Assembly: GCA_009760855.2 (NCBI GenBank)
Contig: WPIO01000015.1
Coordinates: forward strand, 5,837,501 to 5,887,500
Length of the DNA stretch: 50,000 nucleotides
Reading direction: 5' to 3'
Source: Cristatella mucedo
Taxonomy: Eukaryota; Bryozoa; Phylactolaemata; Cristatellidae
Position numbers and translations under genes: made by a program. Of this stretch, positions 10,435 to 32,856 are shown one piece after another (position 1 is the first letter of the stretch; every line of letters starts with the position of its first letter). Below the pieces are notes generated by a model. That model was not told where the DNA came from and made no database searches. It saw only the letters and a list, made by a program, of their open reading frames with translations.

Positions 10435-12236
10435 AAGCTCACCATTTTTCCAAATTTTGAGGTCAGCTAATGGAGAGGGGGCTTATACATAGGAGGTTAT
10501 TATACTCTTTTGCTTCAATATTTAGCTAAACACCGTACCTCCTTTGAATGGCACCCAACCAAGATTAACTGGTCGCTAAAATGTGTTTGGTAGACTTAAT
10601 TATCAACACAAATTTGACATTCCACGGATTCGTAAAGCCCTCACAATGAAGGACGAAGCTGATGGTGTCATTGAGATCGATGACTGCACAGACCTGGATG
10701 AAGGAAGCAACGGACGCGGCCAAAACGACGACGCAGGCGGCCACGACAACGACGGGCATCATTATGAAAGCTGCCACTACATGTGCAGAAGCCGTGTCGA
10801 TTGTGGAGGTGGCGACGACATCAGTAGCACTAACGGCGACCACGATGACCAGGATCAAGTTGGAATGCGAAAAACCGGACATAAGAAAATACAAGCTGCT
10901 GGCTTCAAGTTAAAATTAATTCAGTATGCAAAGGACAATAGCAATCATGCAGCAGGGAGAATGTTTGGACCTGTATAAGACCGCAGAATCATCAGAAGAT
11001 GGAGGATGGAAGAAGAGGCTCTGCAAATATTCCCAAGGCAAAAAAGGCACGTCACGGAAAATTTGCAAAGTGGCAAGAGTTCCAAAGTGACTTCTCGTTA
11101 AACGACCACATCAGCTCCACAATCAAGTCTGCCTACTTTCAGCTATATAACATTGCTAAACTTCGGGCTTGTTTAGATAAGGATACCACGTCTAAGTTGG
11201 TCTTAAGAACTTAAAAACACACTTATTTAGGACAGCCCATGGTGGGTCCCTGTGATTCGTCCTTCATGTGCTTATACGTGCTGACACTGTGCATGCTGCC
11301 ACTAACCACACTTGCATACTGACCCTGTGCATGTCACTCCTAACCATGTTATTCATGTTGTTTATCAAGCATGATATTATTCCCCATTCAATCGTGTTTC
11401 CCTTTGCAGCAAATGTAAAGCGCCTAGAAAGAGACTGAATTCTCTGAGGGCGCTTTATCAAGTGCATTATTATTGTTATCATTATTAAGAGGCAGAGAAT
11501 GGGGCTAAAACTTGAGTATTGAACAAAGAGAGAATAGAAAAGCAAACCAAAGTGATCCAGCCGGAAGCCAAGAAGATTGGTATGAACAGAGGAGCTGTGA
11601 CGTTTACAGGAACTGCAAAGTGGTGCTATCACTTTATGAAACATCAGGGATGGGCCATGAGAACGCTGACTGAATTGGCAAAAAAATGCCACAAAACATG
11701 AAGAAAAGCTCTTGAACTCCAAGAAGTTCTCAAATTCAGCTGCGAAAAGAAAAAAATTGAGGTGTCCCGCATCCACAATATGGAAGAGCTATCTGCAACA
11801 TTCGACGCCCAAGATGCAATAGAACTGTTGATGTTACAGGAGCCAAGAGGATATCAATCAAAACTACAGGGGGGAAAAGTCGATACACTGCAGTGTTGGC
11901 ATGTGCAGCAGATGGCACAAAACTTAAACCAATTGTCATTTTCCGACGTAAAACACTTCCAAAAGAGCAGATTTTAAAAATATTGGTCCTTGAAGTTCAT
12001 GAAAAGACTTGTGTGGACAGAGAGGAGTGAAAGTGTGGTTTTTAAAGGCACTTGGCTGCCTAATGGAAGGACTTTTGAAAAACCTACCTGGCTCGTGTTT
12101 GATTCGTACAGGGGAGATTTGAAGGACGAAGTTAAGAAAGTGGCAGCTGACATGAAAACTAAGCTGGTAGTTATGCCGAGTGGTCTTAATAGTCAGTTGC
12201 AGCATCTGGATGTAAGCATCAATAAATGATTCTAGG
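10435..12236 (+). mobile_element. pogo/Tigger DNA transposon, decayed, with nested LINE
   Basis: The N-terminal block FKLKLIQYAKDNSNHAAGR (near 10905-10965) is the helix-turn-helix of pogo/Tigger transposases. It is followed in another frame by IPKAKKARHGKFAKW. After a 400-bp LINE insertion, TFTGTAKWCYHFMKHQGWAM (about 11605-11665) is the second DNA-binding half. Frame 11990-12229 has WLVFDSYRGDLKDEV, with the DDE second Asp in context, and LNSQLQHLDVSINK. Several stops and frameshifts make it inactive. A left terminal repeat may begin near TACCGCGTATAAG (10434), resembling the TIR of the element at 17.4 kb. No right TIR is seen before the AT run at 12.24 kb. Confidence 0.8.
11085..11489 (+). 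mobile_element. L2-like LINE, internally deleted, nested in pogo/Tigger
   Basis: It encodes HISSTIKSAYFQLYNIAKL up to TSKLV, then jumps directly to the 3' UTR (GGTCCCTGTGATTCGTCCTT), the hairpin AAAGCGCCTAGAAAGAGACT and an ATT tail. The sequence between TSKLV and the 3' UTR, present in longer copies, is missing. It splits the transposase frames, so it postdates the DNA transposon. Confidence 0.85.
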
Positions 12237-12237
12237 C

Positions 12238-12239
<2 letters not shown>

Positions 12240-12274
<35 letters not shown>
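12240..12274. repeat. (TA)n microsatellite
   Basis: About 17 TA units directly after the last transposase codons. Confidence 0.95.
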
Positions 12275-12276
<2 letters not shown>

Positions 12277-12308
12277 CTGTATTCTTAGTTATACATTCAT
12301 CAACATAG

Positions 12309-12398
12309 AGGGAAATGTCCTACCCTGGGGGGGTAATGTCCGGGGGAAATGCCCTAGGGTCCACCATGGGGGGAAATGTCCTACATTTCCTATATTTC
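12309..12398. repeat. GGGGGAAATGTCC-type degenerate tandem repeat, copy 1
   Basis: Irregular repeats of GGGAAATGTCC with variants GGGGAAATGCCC and GGGGTAATGTCC. A similar block lies at 13.52 kb. Likely the core of a low-complexity or MITE-like repeat. Confidence 0.6.
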
Positions 12399-12407
12399 TC
12401 TATACAT

Positions 12408-12521
12408 ATGATATTACTCACCATTCAATTGCATTTCCCTTTGCAGCAAATGTAAAGCACCTAGAAAGAGATTGAGTTCTCTGAGGGCGCTTTATCAAGT
12501 GCATTATTGTTATTATTATTC
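12408..12521 (+). mobile_element. L2-like LINE, 3' end only
   Basis: CACCATTCAATTGCATTTCC, GCAGCAAATGTAAAGCACC, the hairpin and a GTTATTATTATT tail; about 110 bp survives. Confidence 0.88.
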
Positions 12522-12524
12522 CCT

Positions 12525-13190
12525 GAGACTCCACATGAGGAGCAGGATGTTCTTACGAGTTTTCTTTGGAGTATTTGGTGCCTCTAAGTGGCCATGTCAG
12601 TGCTCAGTCGGTGCCTTCGTCTCAGGAAACAAAGGAAAGTGAAAAGCCTAGCTGATTGAAAAGGACGAACGATAAAGCCAGCTGTACAGAAAGATCTGTT
12701 CAGGACCGAAAGAAGGACAGTTTCAGGGTCAAGCTGTCTAAGAACAAATAGTATCGCTTCAGAAAAGTTTTGAAAGTGAGTTTCACTGTCTAGGAGTTGC
12801 AGAGCAAGTTTCGTTCCCAAAGACTAGACTTTTCTCTACACAATTTTGATGGGGTCGAACCGGTAGAAAATTTCTTACCTTTCCTGCCGAGCAGAGCTGT
12901 GTTGTGTGGGAACTCGGAGGTATTGGCCTGTAGAGCAGACCAGGCAGGAGATATTGAATCTGCATCAAAGCAAACTGTGGAGCTCACTGACTCAATTTGA
13001 CCGACTGACGTAGCCACTCGAGCGCGGGATGCTCCATAGAAAACTCGTACGAACACCCTGCTCCCCATCGATGAAGAAGATCGAGCGAGGCGATTCGTGA
13101 GCAAAAGATAAGAGTCGTCATTTCATGCGCATCCCATGTCAGAGCAGCCTTTTGTATTCGAGCCCTACCCCCAAGTGACGAGGTAGTGGT
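12525..13190. other. No recognised gene
   Basis: Short frames on both strands without recognisable domains. Confidence 0.35.
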
Positions 13191-13191
13191 G

Positions 13192-13192
<1 letters not shown>

Positions 13193-13229
<37 letters not shown>

Positions 13230-13321
13230 TCTTTACCGAAAAAAAGAGAATTACGTAATTGTCTACTCAACAGGCCACCATTATATATATATATATATAT
13301 ATTTATTGATATATATATATG
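13193..13321. repeat. Two (TA)n runs flanking a short A/T-rich spacer
   Basis: TA runs at 13193-13228 and about 13281-13321. Confidence 0.9.
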
Positions 13322-13521
13322 TAATCAAATGAAGTTTACGCTTTATTTAAATAAAATCAACTCAGTATAATTGGACGTTTTGTTAATTCCGCATGACATG
13401 TTCACTGGTTGGCCTCGTACAACACAGTTCATTTGAATAGTATAATCACAAAAACTGTACTTTGCTCAATGAACTACTGATAGGCCAATTAGATCAATTA
13501 CGTAAACCCTAGGCCCTAAAC

Positions 13522-13597
13522 AGGGGTAAATTGCCTACCCCAGGGGGAAATTTCCGGGGGAATATTCGGGAGAAATGTCCGGAGGAAATGTCCGTCC
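13522..13597. repeat. GGGGGAAATGTCC-type degenerate tandem repeat, copy 2
   Basis: Runs of GGGGGAAATTTCC, GGAGAAATGTCC, GGAGGAAATGTCC; same motif as at 12.3 kb. Confidence 0.6.
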
Positions 13598-13634
13598 ATC
13601 GATTTAGGCGTACTGCGAGCTGTGTTAAATTGTA

Positions 13635-13826
13635 TTGACGATGCCTTCTATGCACATTATGAGGCTGGCCAAGAAGAAACGACGCTTAGTGGTCAGTTAT
13701 GGTAAGCAAGCTACCGCTTTGTTGCTCAAGGCGACCGATTGCCTTTCAAAGATGGGTGTACAGACAGTAATGGTGCATGACTGTAGTAGACCGGATACAA
13801 AACTAAGGGAGAAACTCGGAAGTTAG
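13635..13826 (+). CDS. Unidentified ORF
   Basis: 63 codons, Lys/Arg-rich at the start, with GVQTVMVHDCSRPD near the end. An AATAAA lies about 55 bp past the stop (13884-13889). It could be a 3' terminal exon or a chance frame; I do not recognise a family. Confidence 0.2.
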   Translation: MTMPSMHIMRLAKKKRRLVVSYGKQATALLLKATDCLSKMGVQTVMVHDCSRPDTKLREKLGS

Positions 13827-13899
13827 GTTGCTATGTACGAAAGATATTCGATCTCCAACCCTCTAGGTCGTCAATGTGTGAAAATAAAACGTTAGCTTA

Positions 13900-14833
13900 A
13901 GGAAGCAAACAAGCAGCCATTGCTCGCCTCGTTCGGACAATTTACCAGAGACCCGCTCGTAGTTAGAAGCATCCGAAAACAAAATGGCTACTGACCCCGA
14001 AGATAAATGCAATCAGCTTCAGGCCCGATTGTACACGGATAGCTAGCCTTAGCCGCGTTATAATTTTTCCCTCTAAAGTATCTCGGATAATTGCCTGAAG
14101 ATGCGACTTCCTTAATTCGGCGAGGAGCAACCTTTAAAGAGGAGACAACTTTACAGGGCCAGCTACAGCAGCTGGCAGTCAGTGCGTCGGATGCTGCCAG
14201 GGCTGCGAGCAGAACTCTGCGCTTCAGCGTCAGTTTAAAGAGCCTGCATCCAGAATTACGAGCCGGTTGCCTAGTTCGCACGGTGTTCTCTTGGCAATGA
14301 AAGATCGTCAGTGCCGAGTCGTGCGAAATCTATTTACTGCTGCAAGTCAAATGAGCAAGACCGGGACGCGATTTTCCTGTGGAACTTAGAACTAGACTGC
14401 AGCTTCAGCATCGAAACAGGAGTCAGCACAAATGTCTTCTCCGGCCGGAAGCCTGTGAACCGCCACACAGACGCTTAACTCTGCGTGGCCGTTGCAGCTC
14501 CTTACCTCGGGACGGCTTGCCCCAAGCCTACTTTCCAGAAAAAGCACTGCCTCCGTTCCACGAAGCGGCCCAAGATACCGCGCCCAAGCCACATCAAAAG
14601 CGGACCAACATGCCGCAGCCGAGTACTGGCCTGCACATGAACTACATGACTAGTGATCTCAAGATCACATGTCAAATGGGGCTGCTACAAAAACCCAGAC
14701 AGAACAGCAGACCTACCACGGGAAGCTAAAAGCGCAGCATGATATGACGATGCATCTTAGACGGTTTTTACAAGCAGGCAGGCTAAAGAACAGTCACTCG
14801 GAATCATGTCAGTACACTGCCATCGATGGCTAG
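13900..14833. other. No recognised gene
   Basis: Several modest open frames without recognisable domains or splice structure. Confidence 0.35.
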
Positions 14834-15103
14834 GTGAGCCATGATGGTACACTAGGTAAGGCGGTTGCTTTCACGACCTCGGTCCCGAGGTCATGGATTC
14901 GATTCCTGCGGTGGGCGATTCTTTTATCGCATTTATATTATCGCATTTTTATTTATCGCATATTTATATTTATATTTTATTTTTATTATTTATTTATTAT
15001 TTCTTTATCGCCACTGCAAGCGGTGGTGACAGCCATAACGGCTTTTCTGTCGCTATACAAAAAGAGGCTGTTGAATCAGCTAGGATTTATTTATTTTATT
15101 TAG
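14834..15103 (+). repeat. SINE family B with internal A/T-rich expansion
   Basis: Head and body match family B. Between GGTGGGCGATTC and CTTTATCGCCACTG lies about 75 bp of extra sequence built from TTATCGCA and TTTAT units, apparently an internal duplication/expansion. Ends with the (ATTT)n tail. Confidence 0.85.
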
Positions 15104-15263
15104 GTGTACCCTGCACCGCGATAACTTACGGAGGCACTGATCGGAGCTGTCGCGTTCAATGCGTGGGCCCTCGCTGTCACCCACCGCCCCCCCCCCCCCC
15201 TGTACAACCAGACAAGCTCCCTGTACTGGGCATCAACTACCATGCCCTAGGTAATAAACCACT

Positions 15264-15264
<1 letters not shown>

Positions 15265-15349
<85 letters not shown>

Positions 15350-15440
15350 TGTGTGTGTGCGCGTCTGTGTGTCTGTGTGTCTGTGTCTGTATGTGTGTCT
15401 GTGTGTGTGTGTCTGTGTGTCTGTGTGTCTGTGTGTCTGT

Positions 15441-15479
<39 letters not shown>

Positions 15480-15540
15480 TCTGTGTGTGTGCCACGCGTG
15501 TGTACGTGCGTGTGCATGAGTGTGAGTGCGTGTGCATGAG
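15265..15540. repeat. Compound (TA)n-(TG)n-(TGTC)n microsatellite
   Basis: Short TA run, then TG repeats, then TGTG/TCTG interleaved units and more TG. It generates long Cys-Val and Thr-His frames that are not genes. A 14-nt C run lies at 15187-15200. Confidence 0.96.
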
Positions 15541-15599
15541 TGCTCGCGTACATCATGACAGGTTTTTGCCCACCACATATAGTTTTTATTACGTGTAAT

Positions 15600-15757
15600 T
15601 TAGCCCAGGAGGTAAGGTGCTCGAACTTCATTATCTAGGTCGTGGGCTCGAATCCTTCGTGAGCGATCCTTCTATTGCCAACTGCAATCGGTGAGAATAC
15701 CCGCTAAGGCTCTTCTGCCGCTATGCGAATGAGGCTGCTAAACCAGCTAAAATTATT
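15600..15757 (+). repeat. SINE family B variant (B')
   Basis: GCCCAGGAGGTAAGGTGCTC, GTCGTGGGCTCGAATCC, then TATTGCCAACTGCAATCGGT and GCTCTTCTGCCGCTATGCGA. Shares the family B body with a different tRNA-like head. Related copies at 22.6, 25.1 and 32.3 kb. Confidence 0.75.
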
Positions 15758-16011
15758 TTTTAAGACCGGCCGTGAGTTCACTTTTATGCAAGGCTAAGAA
15801 GACTTAACAGGTGCAGTGCGTTCGGATTGGACGCCGGGCACATGCGCCAAACGATTAGATGCTCATACGCAAGAAATTCCGTACGCTCACACTCGTAGCC
15901 TTTAGATCTTGTAGCTATCTGCTTGCAGTATGGGCAGATGGCTATGTGACAACCACATTGAGCGTGAGTTCGTTCGCCGCGAAAAATAAGAATACCAGCA
16001 GCCGATCTATA

Positions 16012-17062
16012 ATAATAAAAATAATAATGATACACTTGATAAAGCACCCTCAGAAAACTCAATCTCTGTCTAGGTGCTTTACATTTGCTGCAAATGAAAC
16101 ACGATAGAATGGTGAGTGGTATCATGCTTGATAAACCAAACATGAATAACGTGGCTAAGGATGACATGCACCGGGTCAGTATGCAAGTGTGGTTAGTGGC
16201 AGTATGCACAGTGTCAGCACGCACAAGCACATAAAGGACGCATCACAGGGACCCAATAAATGCTGTGATAAATAGGTGTGTTTTCAAGTTCTTTTTAAAT
16301 GCGATCCAGTCAGGGATGTCGTGTCGCAGGTCGGGAGTGAGTTTCACGCTTTGGGAGCATAGGAAATACGTGCACAGTCTCCAAAGGATCTGATGTTTGT
16401 ACGAGGTATAGGTAAACAGTTAATTTCCAAAAAGCGGCTGATGCGATGCTTAGCCAGGTGGGGGAGTAGATCTGATAGGTAGCCTGGAGCCAAAGAATGA
16501 AGGGACCTAATAGTGAGCGACAATACCTTGAAGTCGATCCGTTGCTTGACTGGAAGCCAATGCAGAACGGCGAGAAGTGGTGTGATATGGCAACTACGAC
16601 GCTCATGACAGACAAGCCTAGCTACAGAGTTGTGCACCAGCTGTAAGCGCCTGATTGCACATGCCGGTAGGCCAAAAAGCAATGAGTTACAGAAGTCAAG
16701 ACGGGATGTCACAAAAGCATGGACCAACTTAGATGTGGTATCCTTATCTAATCAAGCCCGAATTTTAACAATGTTATGTAGCTTAAAGTAGGCACTTTAT
16801 TGTGAAGCTGACGTGGTCATCTAACGAAAGGTCACTTTGGAACATGACGCCTAGATTTCTTACAGATTTAACAGGAGATATGCTGGCAGAGCCGATTTTG
16901 AGTGTTAGCCTTTCAAATTTCTGAATCACATTTGGTTTGGCCCAAAACTAGTAAGTTAGTTTTATCATCACTTAATTTAAGAAAATTTGCCGCCATCCAT
17001 GTGGGGATGTCATCAATACGTGCAACAAGGGAGTTGAGAGAACTCGATCTGGCTTTCAATCG
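16012..17062 (-). mobile_element. L2-like LINE, 5'-truncated
   Basis: About 1.05 kb on the minus strand. The frame at 16727-16344 encodes VHAFVTSRLDFCNSLLFGLP, RRLQLVHNSVARLV, ITPLLAVLHWLPVKQRIDFK and LAPGYLSDLLPH. The full 3' UTR, hairpin (GAGTTTTCTGAGGGTGCTTT) and tail follow. The upstream RT part is frameshifted. Confidence 0.9.
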
Positions 17063-17064
17063 TC

Positions 17065-17436
17065 CCCAGGCTCCCAACTAGTGCCACGGCCGGTTGCACA
17101 TTTTAGGCCAAATATGGGCCGGTATCTGGTATTGGTCAAAGTAAGAATTTAACAATCTGAATATTAAACCGGCTGGACATTAACAGGGGGGTGAAATCAC
17201 GCTCGTGCGGGCAGCCGCCTGAGACTCTCTCACAGCCCGAATTATGGGCAAACGGGCACCGACCAGCGGGCGTCTGGCTCCTAGCCGGTATGACTAGCGA
17301 GTTCGAGTTCTCGAACCAACGAGCGAAACCGGAAGCGGTTCGCCCAGCTCGCCGACCAATCGTTCTAACGAGGTCCCGGAGCCGTAGGGGTCGACTGTCT
17401 CACCCGGGGCAAATGCCCGCTACTGCTAGCCGGCAA
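17065..17436. other. No recognised gene
   Basis: Mixed sequence between a LINE and a DNA transposon; no gene seen. Confidence 0.35.
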
Positions 17437-17438
17437 TA

Positions 17439-18029
17439 TCATATTTTTACGAGTATAAGTAGCATTTTTTCCAATTTTTTTTGAAAAATTAAACCTGCGA
17501 CTTATAAACTGCAAGCCAATATTTGACACCAGGAGGGAGGATTAGAAAAGCCAGTATCGAGCAAGTTTATACTTTTCCATGTGGATTGTACATGCTTGGG
17601 ACAGCATCAAAACAGAAGTCATTGTGAAGTCTTTCAAGAAGACATGAATTTGAAACATACTGGATGGAACTGAAGATGATGCAATGTATGAGGAAAGCAA
17701 CGATTTAGACATTGACGATATTGCAGAAGACTTATGAAGATGTTAGCAGTGATACTGATGACGAGTTTCTTGCTTACTGTGACGATTGTTTCCTTTGCAG
17801 CAAATATAAAGCGCCTAGAGAGAGATCTGAAGAGTTCTCTGAGGGTGCTGTATCAAGAGTATTATTATTGTTAAAGCAAACTTATATTAATACAAAATGA
17901 GCTATATATTGAGTAATTATATTTTTAAATAAAGACTGTCTTTCAAAAAAGGTGTCCGTAAATTTAGAGTGCGACTTATACCTGGGTGCGACTTATACCT
18001 GGGTGCGACTTATACTCGTAAAAATACGG
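17439..18029 (+). mobile_element. Non-autonomous pogo/Tigger-like element with TIRs
   Basis: Imperfect terminal inverted repeats: left TCATATTTTTACGAGTATAA, and right, on the reverse strand, CCGTATTTTTACGAGTATAA. They are flanked by TA on both sides, the target typical of pogo/Tigger. Inside is an acidic stretch (DLDIDDIAEDL; DVSSDTDDEF) like a transposase C-terminus, plus a LINE tail. The right end carries GTGCGACTTATACCTGG repeated in tandem. A deletion derivative rather than a coding element. Confidence 0.8.
17790..17873 (+). mobile_element. L2-like LINE, 3' tail only, nested
   Basis: TTTGCAGCAAATATAAAGCG, hairpin and TATTATTATTG tail, inserted within the TIR-flanked element. Confidence 0.85.
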
Positions 18030-18187
18030 TAGTCGTCAACGACGATAGCAGCGCTGGTCATGCGACACTCGGCAGTGCTCGTCCTGGAAGAAACCAGCCA
18101 GATTATGGCTGATGGTCATTATTCGCGATTACTCGAAAGTCTAGTGGCCGAGGCCGTATACAAACAAGACGGCGCCACGAGATAGAA

Positions 18188-18870
18188 GGCTTACTGGCCT
18201 ACCAGCATGTGCGATCAGGCGATTGCAGCTGGTGCAAAACTCCGCAGCTAGGCTTGGCCGTCGTGAGCGTCGCAGTTGCCACATTACACCACTTCTCGCC
18301 GACCTGCACTGGCTACCAGTCAAGCAACGGATCGACCAAGATTTTTTCACTCACTTTTAGGTCACTTCATTCTTTGGCTCCAGCCTATCTCTCAGGTATA
18401 CTCCCCCATCAGGCCAAGCATCGTACCACCCGCTTTTCGGAATCCAACAGTCTAGAAATACCTCGTACAAACCTTAAATCCTTTGGAGACCGTGCATTTA
18501 GTTCGTATGCTCCCAAAGCCTGGAACTCTCTCCCGACCTGCGTCAGAACGTCCCCCGACTTTACCACATTTAAAAAGAACTTACAAACACACCTATTTAG
18601 GACAGCATTTAATGGGTCCCTGTGATTCGTCCTTCATGTGCTTATGCGTGCTGACACTGTGCATGCTGCAACTAACCACATTTGCATGCTGACCCTGTGC
18701 ACGTCACCCCTAACCATGCTATTCATTTTGTTTGTTTATCAAGCATGATATTACTCACCATTCAATTGCATTTCCCATTGCAGCAAATGTAAAGCGCCTA
18801 GAGAGAGATTTTGAGTTCCTTAAGGGCGCTTTATCAAGTGCATTATTGTTATTATTATTGTTATTATTAA
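18188..18870 (+). mobile_element. L2-like LINE, 5'-truncated
   Basis: Starts at CTTACTGGCCTACCAGCATG (the LTGLPAC region). It encodes QHHFSPTCTGYQSSNGST-like frames with one frameshift, then LAPAYLSGILPHQAKHRTTR and SYAPKAWNSLPTCVRTSPD, followed by the 3' UTR, hairpin and ATT tail. Confidence 0.92.
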
Positions 18871-19739
18871 GGCAGTTGGGATTCCACACTCGTCATTGGC
18901 ATCGGAGCTGGTTTGAGCTCTAGGCCGCAGAGCCGTCGGTGTACGTCGTGGCCGCTGTTGACCGCCTGCCAGTCACCGTCCGCTGCTGTCGGATATTCTG
19001 GTCTACCTTATGGATACGGACCTAAAGTGTTAAAGTGTGAGCGCTCTTTGTCGCTGCCGTGCTCCTACTAATTCCGGCGTACATGCGCCACATTATTGGT
19101 GCAGCACCTACAAATAGCCAGCCGTGCTACAAGGTTCAGGCGTCGTCGCCGGTATTCGGCGCGCGTCTTCGGAGACTAGTGCCGCTACGAGCGCTGCGCT
19201 CGCGGCGCGATTACGACCGTGCGTGGAAGCCGCGCCGCGCGTTGGTAACGCGGACTTGTCCGGCGGCCTGAACTGCCGCGGTCCTCGCTTCGCATTCCTT
19301 CTAGTTGAGCCGCCGACACGACCTCTAGCGAGCACGCTGAAAGAATGCTCGCGCGCCGCTTGCGAGCGCGCGGTCCCCTTGCACGCGCGCCGCTCCAGCG
19401 TTTAAGCCCTGTCACGTGTTTAAGTCCGCCGGTCGTCATAAACGAGGACTCCCAACTCTAGTCACGCCCTCCGTAGACAGGAAAGTTCTCTTATTGGGGA
19501 ACAACACACGGGGAAATTATTTTTATTTTCAGCTCTACAATGACGGCCGTGGTGGCAAATTTAGGTGTGACCGTCGGACGCAGACTCGAATGGTCACATT
19601 ATGTGCACGCTCAGAGATATGCGCCGGTATGTCTATGGCTGCCAACACGCGACCTGCTGCGCTCTAGTCCGCGCATGTGTACATGTGGACTCGCTGTGCG
19701 TGTCAGTACACCGCTTAGTCCACGTCGTCGCCGGCGAGG
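18871..19739. promoter_or_regulatory. Probable promoter region of the lysyl-tRNA synthetase gene
   Basis: CpG-rich sequence immediately upstream of the first coding exon, with no recognised gene. Promoter status is inferred from position and composition only; I cannot place a transcription start. Confidence 0.4.
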
Positions 19740-31618
<11,879 letters not shown>

Positions 31619-31793
31619 TTTGGACTTGCGCTTACACTTCTGTCTCAATGCCTTCACTCATGGCATTGTGCTGTGCTGTAATAGGCCAAACAAGGCAACC
31701 TGGCACGTGGAGCTGCTGCTATTTATTTTACACTTCCCGACGTTGGTTGAACTCGGTTAGCAGCCACTGCCAAACGGCGTTGTCGTCGTTTTC

Positions 31794-31799
31794 AATAAA
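31794..31799 (+). terminator. KARS polyadenylation signal
   Basis: AATAAA about 175 bp past the stop codon, the first canonical signal downstream. Confidence 0.75.
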
Positions 31800-31819
31800 G
31801 TTTCAACCCTGCATAGGTC

Positions 31820-32283
31820 GTCGCCACTGGTGCTTCTCGTTTCCTTATTTTTATTCGGGGCACTTTTCAAAAGACAAACGTGTTTGAAATGAGATCTGAA
31901 GTTTTGGTGATCTTATAAAGATAATAGAAAGCACCAAAAAAACGATTAGGAAAACCTTGACTAATCCGAAAGCAACTTATCTGCGAATAAAAAAACTCGC
32001 CGGTCTTAGCAACATATACGACTTGTGTCCGAACTTGTTGACCTTGGCTTATCGAGGTACATGTTTGCAGCTTGTTGAGGTACGCGATTGTGACTTTTAA
32101 ACAGCTTCATTTGCAGCATAGCTTTGTGCCTTGTAAATTCCGTTACTCGGCCAATATTTGACGGATCAACTGGAAATTTCAAGTTTAAGTACAATTGAAA
32201 TTTCACGACTTGGCTGTGCTTGTCCTGACTTAACTTTGCTTCTCCGGATGCGGATTAATAAATAAATAATAACTATTAGCAGA
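31820..32283. other. No recognised gene
   Basis: Intergenic sequence downstream of KARS; nothing identifiable. Confidence 0.4.
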
Positions 32284-32436
32284 TTTGACAGCTTTATTTG
32301 TATAGCGGTAGAAGACCCTTACCGGCTACCATCGCAGCTTGCAGTTGGCAATATAGGATCGTCTACTGAAGGATTCGAACCCACGACCTCGGGCGTGAAG
32401 AGCGAGCACCTTACCTCTTGGGCTTTCGCGGCCAGG
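32284..32436 (-). repeat. SINE family B' copy
   Basis: On the minus strand: AGAGGTAAGGTGCTCGCTC, GTCGTGGGTTCGAATCC, TATTGCCAACTGCAAGCTG, GTCTTCTACCGCTATACAAA. Confidence 0.8.
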
Positions 32437-32558
32437 TATGTGAGAAGGAGGACGGCTACATTGGACGAAGGCAGGTGGGCATACTTCGGTTGTCGGAAAG
32501 CCACTAGCATCGCATTGGCTGCTGCTGAACAGGAAGAAAGGTGACAGTGCAAGGGCAG

Positions 32559-32675
32559 GCGATTTTGACTCATGGCAGCCTCATCCTCATCCAACGTAAT
32601 TTTCGCACTCGCCAACGCTTGGTCTCATTCGAAATTGCGTTGGATGAGTGTGCATCTGCCATGAGTCAAAATCGC
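32559..32675. repeat. Long imperfect fold-back (about 46-bp arms)
   Basis: The outer 20 nt of each arm (GCGATTTTGACTCATGGCAG and its complement) pair perfectly. After a short mismatched bulge, CTCATCCAACG pairs again, and the loop is about 24 nt. No flanking duplication identified. Confidence 0.9.
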
Positions 32676-32756
32676 TTACTATTCTATGTAGTCCTTGCGG
32701 GGGAGTTGCTTCTTATACTTTGGTAAAGCTGTTTGCAAAGTTAATGTAGTTAAGAT

Positions 32757-32855
32757 GTCTGATCCGCACAAAAAGTAGGTCAACCAAAGGTATGAAGAAG
32801 TTATGCAATACAACAGCAAAGTAAGGTTTTTGCCTAATGAGTTGAACGAAGGTAA
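32757..32855 (+). pseudogene. Short relic frame left of the LINE insertion
   Basis: Encodes MSDPHKK, a stop, then VNQRYEEVMQYNSKVRFLPN up to the LINE tail. It could be the start of the same plus-strand gene whose remainder lies at 34.15 kb, split by the LINE. Unidentified. Confidence 0.35.
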
Positions 32856-32856
32856 G

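Noticed and set aside
15237-15631. Long Thr-His and Cys-Val open frames
   Set aside because: They are translations of a TG/TA compound microsatellite, open in several frames on both strands.
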